A stretch of 20,835 nucleotides of DNA from JBBTXJ01 sp038061815. GTDB taxonomy: Bacteria > Patescibacteriota > Patescibacteriia > Magasanikbacterales > JBBTXJ01. The notes beneath the pieces were generated by a model, which worked only from the letters and a program-made list of their open reading frames with translations, did no database searches and was not told the DNA's origin. Location of the stretch: positions 1-20,835 of the forward strand of contig JBBTYK010000031.1 of the NCBI GenBank assembly GCA_038061815.1, given 5' to 3'. Of this stretch, positions 12,269-19,448 are shown in pieces; positions within the stretch are counted from its first letter, which is position 1; every line of letters begins with the position of its first letter. A program made the translations under genes and the position numbers.

Positions 12269-13468
12269 CTACGGAGTGACGGGAGGCGCTGGCGGCTCCC
12301 AGTTCTCCACCTTCATGTCGAGCGTGAGCGGCGGCGTGAGTTTCGCGAGCAATTCCTTGAGCTGCTTCAGACACTTCCGGCCGAAGTTCTTGGTCTTCAA
12401 CATCTCGGCCTCGGAGCACTGCACGAGCTCACCGACGTAATGAATACCGGCGTGGTCCAAACAGTTTGCGGCGCGCACCGTAAGATCAAGGTCTTCAACA
12501 TTCATGTCGAACACGGGATAGGGCTTACGGTTCGAAAATTCCCTGAACCCAGCCCTTACTACGCGCTCACGGAGGTTCGTCAGCTCCTCCCGTACTGCCG
12601 CAAGGTCTTCTTCTGCTTGCGCGCACCTCTTATCAAGCTCTCCAGTAGTCACGATGCACGCGCGAATCGGCTTGCTACGCGCCGGATGCCGGAGCTTCAG
12701 AATCGCCTTGGCTTCAATCTGGCGAACTCGTTCACGGTTCACCATGATGTTTTCTTGCGCACCCACCTGCTCAAGAGTCATGGGTTCGCGGTCAATGCCG
12801 AAACGCATGCGGATGACCATCTCCTCTCGCGGCGAGAGCATTCGGAGCGCCGCTTCAGTGAGTTCCACGAGGCGCCTCGTAAGGAATTCGCCGCGGACAA
12901 GGATGTTCCCCAGCGCGGACCGTTCCCGCACCAGCGTAGCAAGACGCCATCGCGCCTCTGTCGAGGTCTTCGGCACCTGCCCCGCGCGTACTTCTTTAAG
13001 AAAGTCCGCGAAGCACTCGCTTGCCAACCCGACTTCTTCGTTACTACCCGGAAGATTCATGAAAAACGCCGTCTCGCCGAACAGCGTGGCGAGGAGTTTC
13101 CGGTATCCTTCCGGTAGTCCCATCCCCACGTTCTCAAGCGCCAGTTGATGCGCTACTGCGCCTTCAACGAAAGCACGGAGGCCCCGGACGTAGGGGTGCG
13201 CGCGGAGAATCTCCCAGAGTTCGTCCACCCCCTCTTGGCGCTCGCCATCAGCGAGTTCGGCCCATCGCTTGATGACCGCCGCAAACACCTGGCTCTTGGT
13301 AGGCCGATTGACAAACGCCCCCTCGTGCTTCAACCGCCGGACATCGAGGGTGATCGTCGCCTGACTCCACCCCTTCATCCTCGCCACTTCTTGAACGGAA
13401 AACCCCAGTCCGTACAGTTCCAGCACCAGCGGTTCCCGCTTGCGCCTCTCCTCGTGGTAGTCCCGCAT
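12269..13468 (-). CDS. Sigma-70 region 4 / RNA polymerase alpha C-terminal domain fusion regulator
   Basis: 399 residues. In order: an N-terminal helix-turn-helix (about 18-50; FSVQEVARMKGWSQATITLDVRRL); a helical middle (about 60-200); sigma-70 region 4 (about 207-266; LSPREEMVIRMRFGI, then RERVRQIEAKAILKLRHPARS, nearly the primary-sigma ending); a coiled coil (about 276-305); and an alpha-CTD (about 317-378; VEDLDLTVRAANCLDHAGIH, YVGELVQCSEAEMLKTKNFG). Sigma regions 1-3, including the core-binding region 2, are absent, so it is not a normal sigma factor. Region 4 reads -35 boxes and binds the beta flap; alpha-CTD binds UP elements and activators. A promoter-binding regulator that mimics or competes with both is a reasonable inference. 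GGAGG lies 8 bases before ATG. It is monocistronic, with a consensus promoter and a strong terminator. Confidence 0.88.
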   Translation of the reverse strand: MRDYHEERRKREPLVLELYGLGFSVQEVARMKGWSQATITLDVRRLKHEGAFVNRPTKSQVFAAVIKRWAELADGERQEGVDELWEILRAHPYVRGLRAFVEGAVAHQLALENVGMGLPEGYRKLLATLFGETAFFMNLPGSNEEVGLASECFADFLKEVRAGQVPKTSTEARWRLATLVRERSALGNILVRGEFLTRRLVELTEAALRMLSPREEMVIRMRFGIDREPMTLEQVGAQENIMVNRERVRQIEAKAILKLRHPARSKPIRACIVTTGELDKRCAQAEEDLAAVREELTNLRERVVRAGFREFSNRKPYPVFDMNVEDLDLTVRAANCLDHAGIHYVGELVQCSEAEMLKTKNFGRKCLKQLKELLAKLTPPLTLDMKVENWEPPAPPVTP

Positions 13469-13506
13469 GATATCTCCCTCCGCCAGTTTCTTTTGCTGGA
13501 CTTATT

Positions 13507-13535
13507 ATTTAATCACAAAACCGTGTACTTGTCAA
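13507..13535 (-). promoter_or_regulatory. Promoter of the sigma4-alphaCTD gene
   Basis: TTGACA (13535-13530), 17 bases, TTAAAT (13512-13507) on the minus strand; an 18-base spacer gives TAAATA. The leader of about 30 bases carries the GGAGG ribosome site (13481-13477). Confidence 0.7.
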
Positions 13536-13597
13536 GCAAAATCTCGCTGAAAGGATAATCCGCCAACCTTGAACAAAAATGGAGAGGAGTTGGTAAT

Positions 13598-13673
13598 TGG
13601 TGGGTCGGGTGGGGATCGAACCCACGACCTTCTCCTTAAAAGGGAGCTGCTCTACCAGCTGAGCTACCGACCC
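13598..13673 (-). tRNA. tRNA-Lys (anticodon TTT), CCA encoded
   Basis: Acceptor GGGTCGG (13673-13667) pairs with CCGACCC (13608-13602); discriminator A (13601), then CCA (13600-13598). Anticodon loop CTTTTAA gives TTT; the first anticodon-stem pair (27/43) is G-A. T-arm GTGGG-TTCGATC-CCCAC. It has its own consensus promoter. Confidence 0.95.
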
Positions 13674-13686
13674 AAAAGACGAAGAT

Positions 13687-13715
13687 ACTATAGCGCAAAA
13701 TACAACCATTGTCAA
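13687..13715 (-). promoter_or_regulatory. Promoter of tRNA-Lys
   Basis: TTGACA (13715-13710), 17 bases, TATAGT (13692-13687) on the minus strand; expected start about 7 bases before the mature tRNA. It is among the best promoter matches in the window. Confidence 0.75.
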
Positions 13716-13733
13716 TCTGTACTGTACAACCAT

Positions 13734-13762
13734 TTGACACCCATGACACCATGTTATAAAGT
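13734..13762 (+). promoter_or_regulatory. Divergent promoter toward the Pro/Ala-rich small ORF
   Basis: Perfect TTGACA (13734-13739), then TATAAA at a 15-base spacing (13755-13760) or TAAAGT at 17 (13757-13762). It implies a leader of about 55 bases before the ORF at 13826. Confidence 0.5.
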
Positions 13763-13825
13763 ACGTCCGCATTATTCATAACGCTGGTACGGACTTAGAG
13801 CAGTGCGTGCTGGCATCATCCCACT

Positions 13826-14008
13826 ATGATGGATGACACCATACGGCAGCCAATGGCTGACCAACCAGCGGGTACTTCGCCTGCAACGCCGCAAACAGCA
13901 GCCCCCGCACAGCCTGAAGCGACTCCTGGAATAACGCCAGAGGCTCCTGCTGAGGCACCTGCTCCGGCAGAAACCCCAGCACCAGGCAACGAGACAGCAT
14001 CAACATAA
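13826..14008 (+). CDS. Small Pro/Ala-rich acidic protein
   Basis: 60 residues, almost entirely Pro, Ala, Thr and Glu after a short start (MMDDTIRQPMADQ); low complexity and probably disordered, with no signal peptide or membrane segment. A promoter upstream and a hairpin downstream support an expressed unit, but no ribosome site is visible and biased composition can keep a frame open by chance. The start could be either of the two adjacent ATGs (13826 or 13829). Function is unknown. CPR genomes often carry short Pro/Ala-rich proteins, which is weak support. Confidence 0.5.
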   Translation: MMDDTIRQPMADQPAGTSPATPQTAAPAQPEATPGITPEAPAEAPAPAETPAPGNETAST

Positions 14009-14016
14009 CCGTTGCT

Positions 14017-14025
14017 TGTGGATAA
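14017..14025 (-). promoter_or_regulatory. Perfect DnaA-box sequence
   Basis: TTATCCACA on the minus strand, between the Pro/Ala-rich ORF and its terminator hairpin. Confidence 0.3.
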
Positions 14026-14060
14026 CAAACCCCGCCTGTCTCTTGACGGTGGGGTTTGTT
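14024..14060 (+). terminator. Hairpin after the Pro/Ala-rich ORF
   Basis: AACAAACCCC (14024-14033) pairs with GGGGTTTGTT (14051-14060); CC/GG extends the stem past one mismatch. The T-tract is interrupted (TTTGTTTG), so efficiency may be moderate. Confidence 0.6.
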
Positions 14061-14076
14061 TGTAAAATACCGAAAC

Positions 14077-14085
14077 TGTTATGAT
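14077..14085 (+). promoter_or_regulatory. Extended -10 promoter of the Cys-rich mini-ORF
   Basis: TGT-TATGAT about 30 bases before the ATG at 14116, directly after the preceding terminator. No good -35. Confidence 0.4.
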
Positions 14086-14115
14086 AGTTCTACTATTCAT
14101 TTAACATATCCTGGT

Positions 14116-14172
14116 ATGGACACCTGCGAAGGGTGCAACAACCCAGTTGAGGAGTGCACCTGCGAGAAATAA
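14116..14172 (+). CDS. 18-residue Cys-rich mini-protein
   Basis: Reads MDTCEGCNNPVEECTCEK: CxxC, six residues, then CxC, a spacing able to hold a zinc ion or iron-sulfur group. It is bounded by its own extended -10 box upstream and a perfect 12-bp terminator 3 bases downstream, so the whole unit spans about 125 bases. No ribosome site is evident. I have a general memory of similar tiny Cys motifs in CPR genomes but cannot name a family. A chance ORF is the alternative; the Cys spacing and tight transcription signals argue against it. Confidence 0.5.
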   Translation: MDTCEGCNNPVEECTCEK

Positions 14173-14174
14173 AT

Positions 14175-14202
14175 CAAAAAGTCCCCGTCTGGGGACTTTT
14201 TG
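14175..14202. terminator. Bidirectional terminator between the mini-ORF and murG
   Basis: CAAAAAGTCCCC (14175-14186) pairs perfectly with GGGGACTTTTTG (14191-14202), loop GTCT. U-runs on both strands serve the convergent mini-ORF (+) and the murG operon (-). Confidence 0.9.
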
Positions 14203-14215
14203 AAAGGCGCCGCAT

Positions 14216-15316
14216 TTATTCCAGCACCTTCTCCAACTCCTCAATAAACTTCTCGCCGCTCGTGTCAATAAACACCGCGTTGATATTTCTGCTCAACTGC
14301 TCGCGCCGCTCTTCATCGTCAATCAGCTCGCGAATCGCCTGCGCGAATGAATCGGACGAAACGGTGCGCTCGTTCAGCACCTCAATGGCTTTCCGCGCCG
14401 CAAAAAACGCCACATTTTTCTCCTGATGGCTGTCCGGAATCGGCATGATGAGCGCCGCTTTCCCGATGGCGGACAACTCCGAAAGCGTGGCAAACCCCGC
14501 GCGCGACACCACCACATCCGCCGCCGCCATCGCGTACGCCATCGCTTCTTTCACAAACGTATACGGATGATACCGTTCGTATTTTTTAGCAAGCTCCTTC
14601 GTGGATTCGCTGTCTTTCCCCTGCCCCGTGATGTGCACCACTTGTACAAACTGCACGAGCTGCCCGAGCGATTTTTCCACGAGCCGGTTGATGGCCGCCG
14701 CGCCCTGTCCGCCGCCGAAAATGAGCGCCACCGGCAACGTGTCATCCAGTTTCAAATGGTGGACGCCCTCCGCGCGGGTATATCGGAGCATCTCCTCGCG
14801 CGCCGGATTGCCGACCACCACGGTTTTGTGCTTCGTCAACGGATTCTTAAAATGATTAAGGCCCTCCGGCAGCGCCACAAAAATACGCGTTGCGTACGGC
14901 GCCATGAGCCGGTTCGCCAATCCGATATCCAAATCCTGCTGATGAATCACGGATTTAACGCGCAGTAGCCATCCCGCGAAATGAAGCGGCGCGCTCACAT
15001 AGCCGCCCGCAGACACCATCAGCGCCGGCCGATATTTCACGATAATGCCAATTGACTGAAAAAATCCCAGCGCCACATAGCACATGTCCAGCAAATTATA
15101 GAGCGAGAAATAACGCCGCAATTTGCCGGAGAAAATGGGAATAAACGGGATGTGATATTGACGAATGAGTTCTTCCTCAATGCCGTCGCGCGTTCCAATC
15201 CACACAAAACGCAGGCCCGGCTGCGCCTGTTTCCAGCGCGTATACACGGCAAGCAGCGGACTCACCGAGCCGAGCGTTCCGCCTCCTGAAAAAATAATCG
15301 TTTCTTTTCCCGTCAT
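14216..15316 (-). CDS. murG: UDP-GlcNAc:undecaprenyl-PP-MurNAc-pentapeptide GlcNAc transferase
   Basis: 366 residues from ATG at 15316; the frame is open further upstream but there it reads the complement of ftsW. MurG adds GlcNAc to lipid I, making lipid II at the inner membrane face. Two Rossmann-type halves: the N-terminal loop GGGTLGSVSP (11-20), where the family norm is GGTGGHxxP, so the usual His is Ser; HQQDLDIGLANR (125-136) in place of HEQN; the C-terminal loop GGGQGA (201-206); SRAG (271-274) and E280; and HQEKN (297-301). The start overlaps the ftsW stop by ATGA. It is the last gene of the operon. The product is clear; the altered glycine-rich loop is notable. Confidence 0.93.
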   Translation of the reverse strand: MTGKETIIFSGGGTLGSVSPLLAVYTRWKQAQPGLRFVWIGTRDGIEEELIRQYHIPFIPIFSGKLRRYFSLYNLLDMCYVALGFFQSIGIIVKYRPALMVSAGGYVSAPLHFAGWLLRVKSVIHQQDLDIGLANRLMAPYATRIFVALPEGLNHFKNPLTKHKTVVVGNPAREEMLRYTRAEGVHHLKLDDTLPVALIFGGGQGAAAINRLVEKSLGQLVQFVQVVHITGQGKDSESTKELAKKYERYHPYTFVKEAMAYAMAAADVVVSRAGFATLSELSAIGKAALIMPIPDSHQEKNVAFFAARKAIEVLNERTVSSDSFAQAIRELIDDEERREQLSRNINAVFIDTSGEKFIEELEKVLE

Positions 15317-16422
15317 AACGGTTTGGTAAATTGAGATATTCGGGCCACCATCCCCGCCCCCGCAAGCGCCGCCAGCAGCGCCGTCCCTCCATGGCTCACA
15401 AACGGCAATGGCAATCCCGTGAGTGGCAATAATCCTACCATAGCGCCGATATTTAGCCAAGCCTGCGCCATAAACCACACCGCAACGCCAAATACCGCAA
15501 ACCGGCCGAATGCATCCGGCGCCGCACGGGCAATGCGGAGCATGCGCAACCAAATAATCACAAGCAGGAGCACAAGGGCACCCGCCGCCACGAATCCGAG
15601 CTCCTCGGCAATGACGGCAAAGATGGAATCGGACGCAACTTCTGGCAAATACTGAAACTTCTGCCGCGAATGTCCGAGTCCCACGCCAAACCAGCCGCCG
15701 GTGCCAATCGCCAAAAACGCCTGATTAATCTGATACCCCGCGCCCTGCGGGTCAAGTTCCGGATGCAAAAAAGTGGTGAGCCGCTCCACGCGATACGGCG
15801 CCGCGGCAACCAGCGCGCCAAACGCAACCGCTCCCAGTATGAGGAGTACCACTATGTGCTTCCACCGCGCGCCCGCGATAATCAACAATGAGAATCCGAT
15901 GGCGAGTATGATGGCCAATGTTCCCACATCCGGCTGGAGCGCGAGCAGTGTCGCCACGATGCCCATGATTATCAAAAACGGCGCAAGGCCGTACCGGATT
16001 GTCTGAATCGCGCCGTCGCGCCGCTCGTCAAGCCAACCGGCGAGAAATAAAATGATGCCGATTTTCGCCAATTCCGCCGGTTGCAATGAAAAACCGCCGA
16101 TGGAAAGCCAGCTTTGCGTTCTGCCGAATGATGCGCCGATGCCCGGCACGAGCACGAGTCCGAGCAACGCGAGTGAAGCCAAAAAAATGACCGTGCGCGC
16201 TTTCCGAAACGCACCGTACGGCAGACGGAGGCAGAGTAAAAACGCCGCGATGCCTGGAAGCAAACCAAACAGCGCCTGTCGTTTCAAAAAATAATACGTG
16301 TCGCCGAATTTTTCAAACCCCACGGCGTTCGTTGCGGACGCGAGCATGACGAGACCGAAAACGGTGAGAAGCGCGATGCCGCCCATGAAAAGGTAATCGG
16401 GCGCGTGAGCGCGGGAAGCCAT
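15313..16422 (-). CDS. ftsW: Lipid II polymerase FtsW (SEDS family)
   Basis: 369 residues with about ten membrane segments. SEDS hallmarks: LDPQGAGYQINQAFLAIGTGG, WFGVGLGHSRQKFQYLP, the catalytic-region Asp in ASDSIFAVIAEELGF, and near the end PLTGLPLPFVSHGGTAL, where most relatives have SYGG. FtsW polymerises lipid II at the septum with a class B penicillin-binding protein, not seen here. It lies between mraY (4-base gap; GAGGA inside the mraY end serves as ribosome site) and murG (ATGA overlap). RodA is the paralogous alternative; context with murG and mraY favours FtsW. Confidence 0.93.
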   Translation of the reverse strand: MASRAHAPDYLFMGGIALLTVFGLVMLASATNAVGFEKFGDTYYFLKRQALFGLLPGIAAFLLCLRLPYGAFRKARTVIFLASLALLGLVLVPGIGASFGRTQSWLSIGGFSLQPAELAKIGIILFLAGWLDERRDGAIQTIRYGLAPFLIIMGIVATLLALQPDVGTLAIILAIGFSLLIIAGARWKHIVVLLILGAVAFGALVAAAPYRVERLTTFLHPELDPQGAGYQINQAFLAIGTGGWFGVGLGHSRQKFQYLPEVASDSIFAVIAEELGFVAAGALVLLLVIIWLRMLRIARAAPDAFGRFAVFGVAVWFMAQAWLNIGAMVGLLPLTGLPLPFVSHGGTALLAALAGAGMVARISQFTKPL

Positions 16423-16426
16423 AGCA

Positions 16427-17506
16427 TTATCCTCGTATCGTAAATGTGGGGTCAGCCAGCGCGATAATCAACCCAATCGCGGCGCTGATGCCGGCCACCA
16501 TCCAAAATCGCATCGTCACCGTATGCGCCGGCCACCCCTTCGCTTCCAGATGATGATGAAACGGCGCAATGAGAAACAATTTTCGTCCCAGCCATCGCTT
16601 CCATATCATTTGTAAAATCACCGACCCCGCCTCCAGCCACAGCACGAACCCAACAATCGGCAACAAGAGCACCGAATCCGTAATAAACGCAATCACGGCG
16701 AGCGTAGTGGTCAATCCCAAAATACCCGTCTCACCCATGTAAAACACCGCCGGCGGCACATTGAACCACAAAAAAGCGAGGAGCGACCCCGCAATCACCG
16801 CGCAGAACGCCGCAATCTGATACTGCTGGTGCGCAAAAGCGATGGCGCCGAACACGCCGAACAAAATGGCGAACACGCCGCCGGCCAATCCGTCAAGCCC
16901 GTCAATGATGCTGGATGAAAACAGCGCGAACATCACGATGATGAAAAACGGAATGTACCACCATCCGATGATGAGTTCGCCCAAAAACGGCAGATGGATG
17001 CTATTGGCGTCCAGTTTGAAAAAGAACCACCATGCCCCGATGAGCGCGATGACGAACACCATGAACAGCCGATGCCGGAATCTAATGCCGCCGCCCTGCT
17101 CCACACGGCCGCTTCCGCGCACCACGAGCACATCATCCGCCAACCCGATAAGCGATGCCGCAACCAGCGTAAAGAGCGGCAACCATGTCTGCGCGCGGCT
17201 CAAAAAATTCAATCGCTGCACGAACGAATCCGGAAAAAACTCCGCCAAAAAGAAAAAACCGAGCGCAAAAACGGCCGTCGTCACCCATATCAGCACGCCT
17301 GCCATGCGCGGCACCTTCGTTTCCCGGTCTTTATGCAATTTCGTGAACAGGTCAATCTTACGCCCGTCAACTCCTTCGGTGCGCGGATGCTTTTTCCAAA
17401 ACTGGCCGCGGTGCAAAAAACGCGCCAACCCCGGTGCCCACAGGATTGCCACAAAAAAAGAGAGCGTGGCAAGAATGAAAATGGGGATGATGCGGGAGAT
17501 GTCCAT
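16427..17506 (-). CDS. mraY: Phospho-MurNAc-pentapeptide transferase MraY
   Basis: 359 residues, about ten membrane helices. MraY moves phospho-MurNAc-pentapeptide onto undecaprenyl phosphate to form lipid I. Motifs: KVPRMAGVL (64-72; TPTMGG in many), LIGLADD (119-125) with the metal-site aspartates, IIDGLDGLAGG (200-210), MGETG (257-261) and the HHHLEAKGW loop (317-325). In the fourth motif the usual catalytic-region Asp (MGDxG) is Glu259, a conservative change. The gene begins 15 bases after a small membrane protein gene and leads into ftsW and murG; murD, often found between mraY and ftsW, is absent here. Confidence 0.95.
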   Translation of the reverse strand: MDISRIIPIFILATLSFFVAILWAPGLARFLHRGQFWKKHPRTEGVDGRKIDLFTKLHKDRETKVPRMAGVLIWVTTAVFALGFFFLAEFFPDSFVQRLNFLSRAQTWLPLFTLVAASLIGLADDVLVVRGSGRVEQGGGIRFRHRLFMVFVIALIGAWWFFFKLDANSIHLPFLGELIIGWWYIPFFIIVMFALFSSSIIDGLDGLAGGVFAILFGVFGAIAFAHQQYQIAAFCAVIAGSLLAFLWFNVPPAVFYMGETGILGLTTTLAVIAFITDSVLLLPIVGFVLWLEAGSVILQMIWKRWLGRKLFLIAPFHHHLEAKGWPAHTVTMRFWMVAGISAAIGLIIALADPTFTIRG

Positions 17507-17521
17507 AGAGAGACTAACCCA

Positions 17522-17875
17522 TCAGGTATTAAGCGCCACCAACAGCAACGCTACGCCGCCGAGCGCCAATTGTATCACCACCGTCACGGCAAGCGTCACC
17601 ACCGCGAGCGCCCGCATGCGCTGCCAAAACCACCACACGAGCACCGCGTTGACGATGCCAAACAGCAATCCAATGAGCGGCACGGCGAAAACCGACAGCC
17701 ATCGCCCGAGAAAATCAATGCCAAAATCAATCGTGTAATGCAAAATGAGCAGCTCATCGGTGGGACGAATAAACCAGCTCACGTATGCCAATGTTGCGAC
17801 ATTCACAAACAGCGCCGCGGCAAACGAGAGCCACACGAGCCGTTCACGGAACACGGCGCGAACCGATGGTGTCAT
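17522..17875 (-). CDS. Conserved small membrane protein, first gene of the mraY operon
   Basis: 117 residues with three predicted membrane helices (about 14-34, 56-82, 88-113). The loop PTDELLILHYTIDFGIDFLGRW resembles a motif (LHYNIYFGIDLIG) I associate with short membrane proteins of Parcubacteria. No enzymatic motif is visible. It lies 15 bases before mraY and shares its promoter, suggesting an accessory role in envelope work; this is inference. The ATG is 12 bases after a TATACT box with no ribosome site. Confidence 0.75.
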   Translation of the reverse strand: MTPSVRAVFRERLVWLSFAAALFVNVATLAYVSWFIRPTDELLILHYTIDFGIDFLGRWLSVFAVPLIGLLFGIVNAVLVWWFWQRMRALAVVTLAVTVVIQLALGGVALLLVALNT

Positions 17876-17887
17876 AGATTAGGCCCC

Positions 17888-17917
17888 AGTATACTCTCTT
17901 CCCTTATACCTTGTCGA
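17888..17917 (-). promoter_or_regulatory. Promoter of the mraY-ftsW-murG operon
   Basis: TCGACA (17917-17912; five of six -35 matches), 18 bases, TATACT (17893-17888) on the minus strand. The predicted leader is about five bases. The -35 overlaps the end of the plsC-HAD gene. Confidence 0.55.
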
Positions 17918-19364
17918 GCACGGCCCAGCCGCGCTCGCGCGCAACCGCGGCGAGCTCCGCATCCGGATGCACGGCAACCGGATGCCCCACGAGCGACAAA
18001 AACGGCGCGTCGTGCGCGCTGTCGCCGTATCCGTAACTGGCGCCGAGATTAATGTTCAACTCCTCCGCAAACCGCCGCACGAGCGCCGCTTTTTTTGCGT
18101 GATAACAGAGACAGCGAATCGCGCCAGTGTAGCATCGTTTTTGATGACGCATCGTGGTTTCAAGCGTCGTGTCCAAACTCGCGCGCATCCCGAAAACGCG
18201 CTGAAATTCCGCGGCAAGCGGATGAATCGTTTCCGTCACGAGCACAAGCGTGTGGCCGCGTTTAGCGTGGTCTTTCAGCAGTGTAAACAAACGGTAATTC
18301 ACTTTTTTCTTCATGCGCGCATCCCACGCGCGGTCAATGAGATGGCGCAGTTCTCCAATGTTCCATCCGCGGAGCATGAGCAGTTCCTCCTGCATCATTT
18401 TTTCGTGCGGCACCGCATGCGCTCGTTCCAAAAATGCCCAGTAAAACGCACGCATGATATCGCCGGTGTGCACCTTGTGCAATGAAAAAAGATACCACAA
18501 CAAATCCACGAGCGTGATGCCTTCGTACAGCGTGCGGTCAATATCCACAAACACGCCGATGCGCGCAGGTTCGCGCGCGCGATAATCGGCGGGAAGATAG
18601 CGGAGCGGCAGCATCGCAACCAGCCGGCGTTCCAGCGTATCGCGGAGCCGCCGCACGGCGGCGTGGTCCGTAAACGCGCCATCATCCGGCATCGCGAGCG
18701 CGCGTCCGAAATGAATCACCACGATGCCCGGCCGCGTATGATACTCATCCGGAAACACCTCTCCCGCGCCGACCATGGCCACCGGAACGATGGGAGTGCG
18801 CGTGAGCGCGCTGATGCGCGCCGCGCCGGTGTGGAAATAGTGCAGAACGTGGAAATACTCAATGTGACCTTCGGGGAAAATAATGAGCGATTCGCCGCGG
18901 TCAAACGCGCGCGCAACGCGCTGAAACGCCGCATCCTTGTTTTCCGCGCGCGGATAGCGGGCATCGTCAAACATATCGCGCCGCACGTCAATCGTGCCCA
19001 TTTTGTTCATCCAGAACGCAACCGGTTTAGGAAAGACGGCGCGCGGAGCCGTAAATAATACCGCCCGCTCTCCGAGCACGGTTGACAGCATGAATCCGTC
19101 AAGCGCGCTTCCGTGATTTGCAGCGTAAATGGCAGGGCCGGAGAGGATGTGTTCGCTCCCCGCCACGCGGATGCGGATGCCGCTTCCGCGGAGCGCCAGA
19201 CGACACACGAATGCGCCGACGGTTCGCCAGAGATACGGCCGTTCATGGGGCGCCCTGCCGCGTTCAAGAATGACAAGAAGCGGAGTCGCGGCCACGATTC
19301 CGATTCCCATGAGCATCCGGAACCACACATTGCGCGCCCGGGACGCCTCCCTGATGTGCTGCAT
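17904..19364 (-). CDS. PlsC-type acyltransferase fused to a HAD-superfamily phosphatase
   Basis: 486 residues from ATG at 19364; a longer in-frame start at 19457 crosses the promoter and is rejected. A membrane segment (about 14-32) precedes a PlsC-like domain (about 60-250) with the HX4D motif NHGSALD (83-89) and FPEGH (163-167), as in 1-acyl-glycerol-3-phosphate acyltransferases. A C-terminal HAD domain (about 268-480) has DIDRT (274-278), LVTET (about 375-379), a KK pair (about 424-425) and GDSAHD (447-452), as in the SerB-like IB subfamily. Known fusions such as mycobacterial PlsC carry HAD first; here the order is reversed. Possible role: making phosphatidate and dephosphorylating a lipid or small phosphate. 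Substrates are not readable from sequence. Divergent from rpmA; probable leaderless mRNA. Confidence 0.87.
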   Translation of the reverse strand: MQHIREASRARNVWFRMLMGIGIVAATPLLVILERGRAPHERPYLWRTVGAFVCRLALRGSGIRIRVAGSEHILSGPAIYAANHGSALDGFMLSTVLGERAVLFTAPRAVFPKPVAFWMNKMGTIDVRRDMFDDARYPRAENKDAAFQRVARAFDRGESLIIFPEGHIEYFHVLHYFHTGAARISALTRTPIVPVAMVGAGEVFPDEYHTRPGIVVIHFGRALAMPDDGAFTDHAAVRRLRDTLERRLVAMLPLRYLPADYRAREPARIGVFVDIDRTLYEGITLVDLLWYLFSLHKVHTGDIMRAFYWAFLERAHAVPHEKMMQEELLMLRGWNIGELRHLIDRAWDARMKKKVNYRLFTLLKDHAKRGHTLVLVTETIHPLAAEFQRVFGMRASLDTTLETTMRHQKRCYTGAIRCLCYHAKKAALVRRFAEELNINLGASYGYGDSAHDAPFLSLVGHPVAVHPDAELAAVARERGWAVLDKV

Positions 19365-19370
19365 GGCGAT

Positions 19371-19379
19371 AGTATAACA
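19371..19379 (-). promoter_or_regulatory. Extended -10 promoter of plsC-HAD
   Basis: TGT-TATACT on the minus strand with six bases before the ATG at 19364, predicting a leaderless transcript. It is back-to-back with the rpmA promoter. Confidence 0.6.
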
Positions 19380-19393
19380 GACAAATGCGCCTC

Positions 19394-19422
19394 TTGACAC
19401 CGTAAAAACGCTCCGGTATACT
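19394..19422 (+). promoter_or_regulatory. Consensus promoter of rpmA
   Basis: TTGACA (19394-19399), 17 bases, TATACT (19417-19422); the leader to ATG 19449 is about 20 bases, AT-rich, without a Shine-Dalgarno. Confidence 0.8.
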
Positions 19423-19448
19423 CTGTTTGTTTTCATTATCAAAAACCT

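Noticed and set aside
13509..13781. ORFs on both strands (FGSVAQLVEQLP..., GGDRTHDLLLKREL...)
   Set aside because: Both are readings through tRNA-Lys, recurrent false annotations in databases.
16842..18052. Long plus-strand ORFs (298 and 352 residues) opposite mraY and plsC-HAD
   Set aside because: Antisense shadows of well-supported genes, with low-complexity Met/Pro/Arg/His composition.
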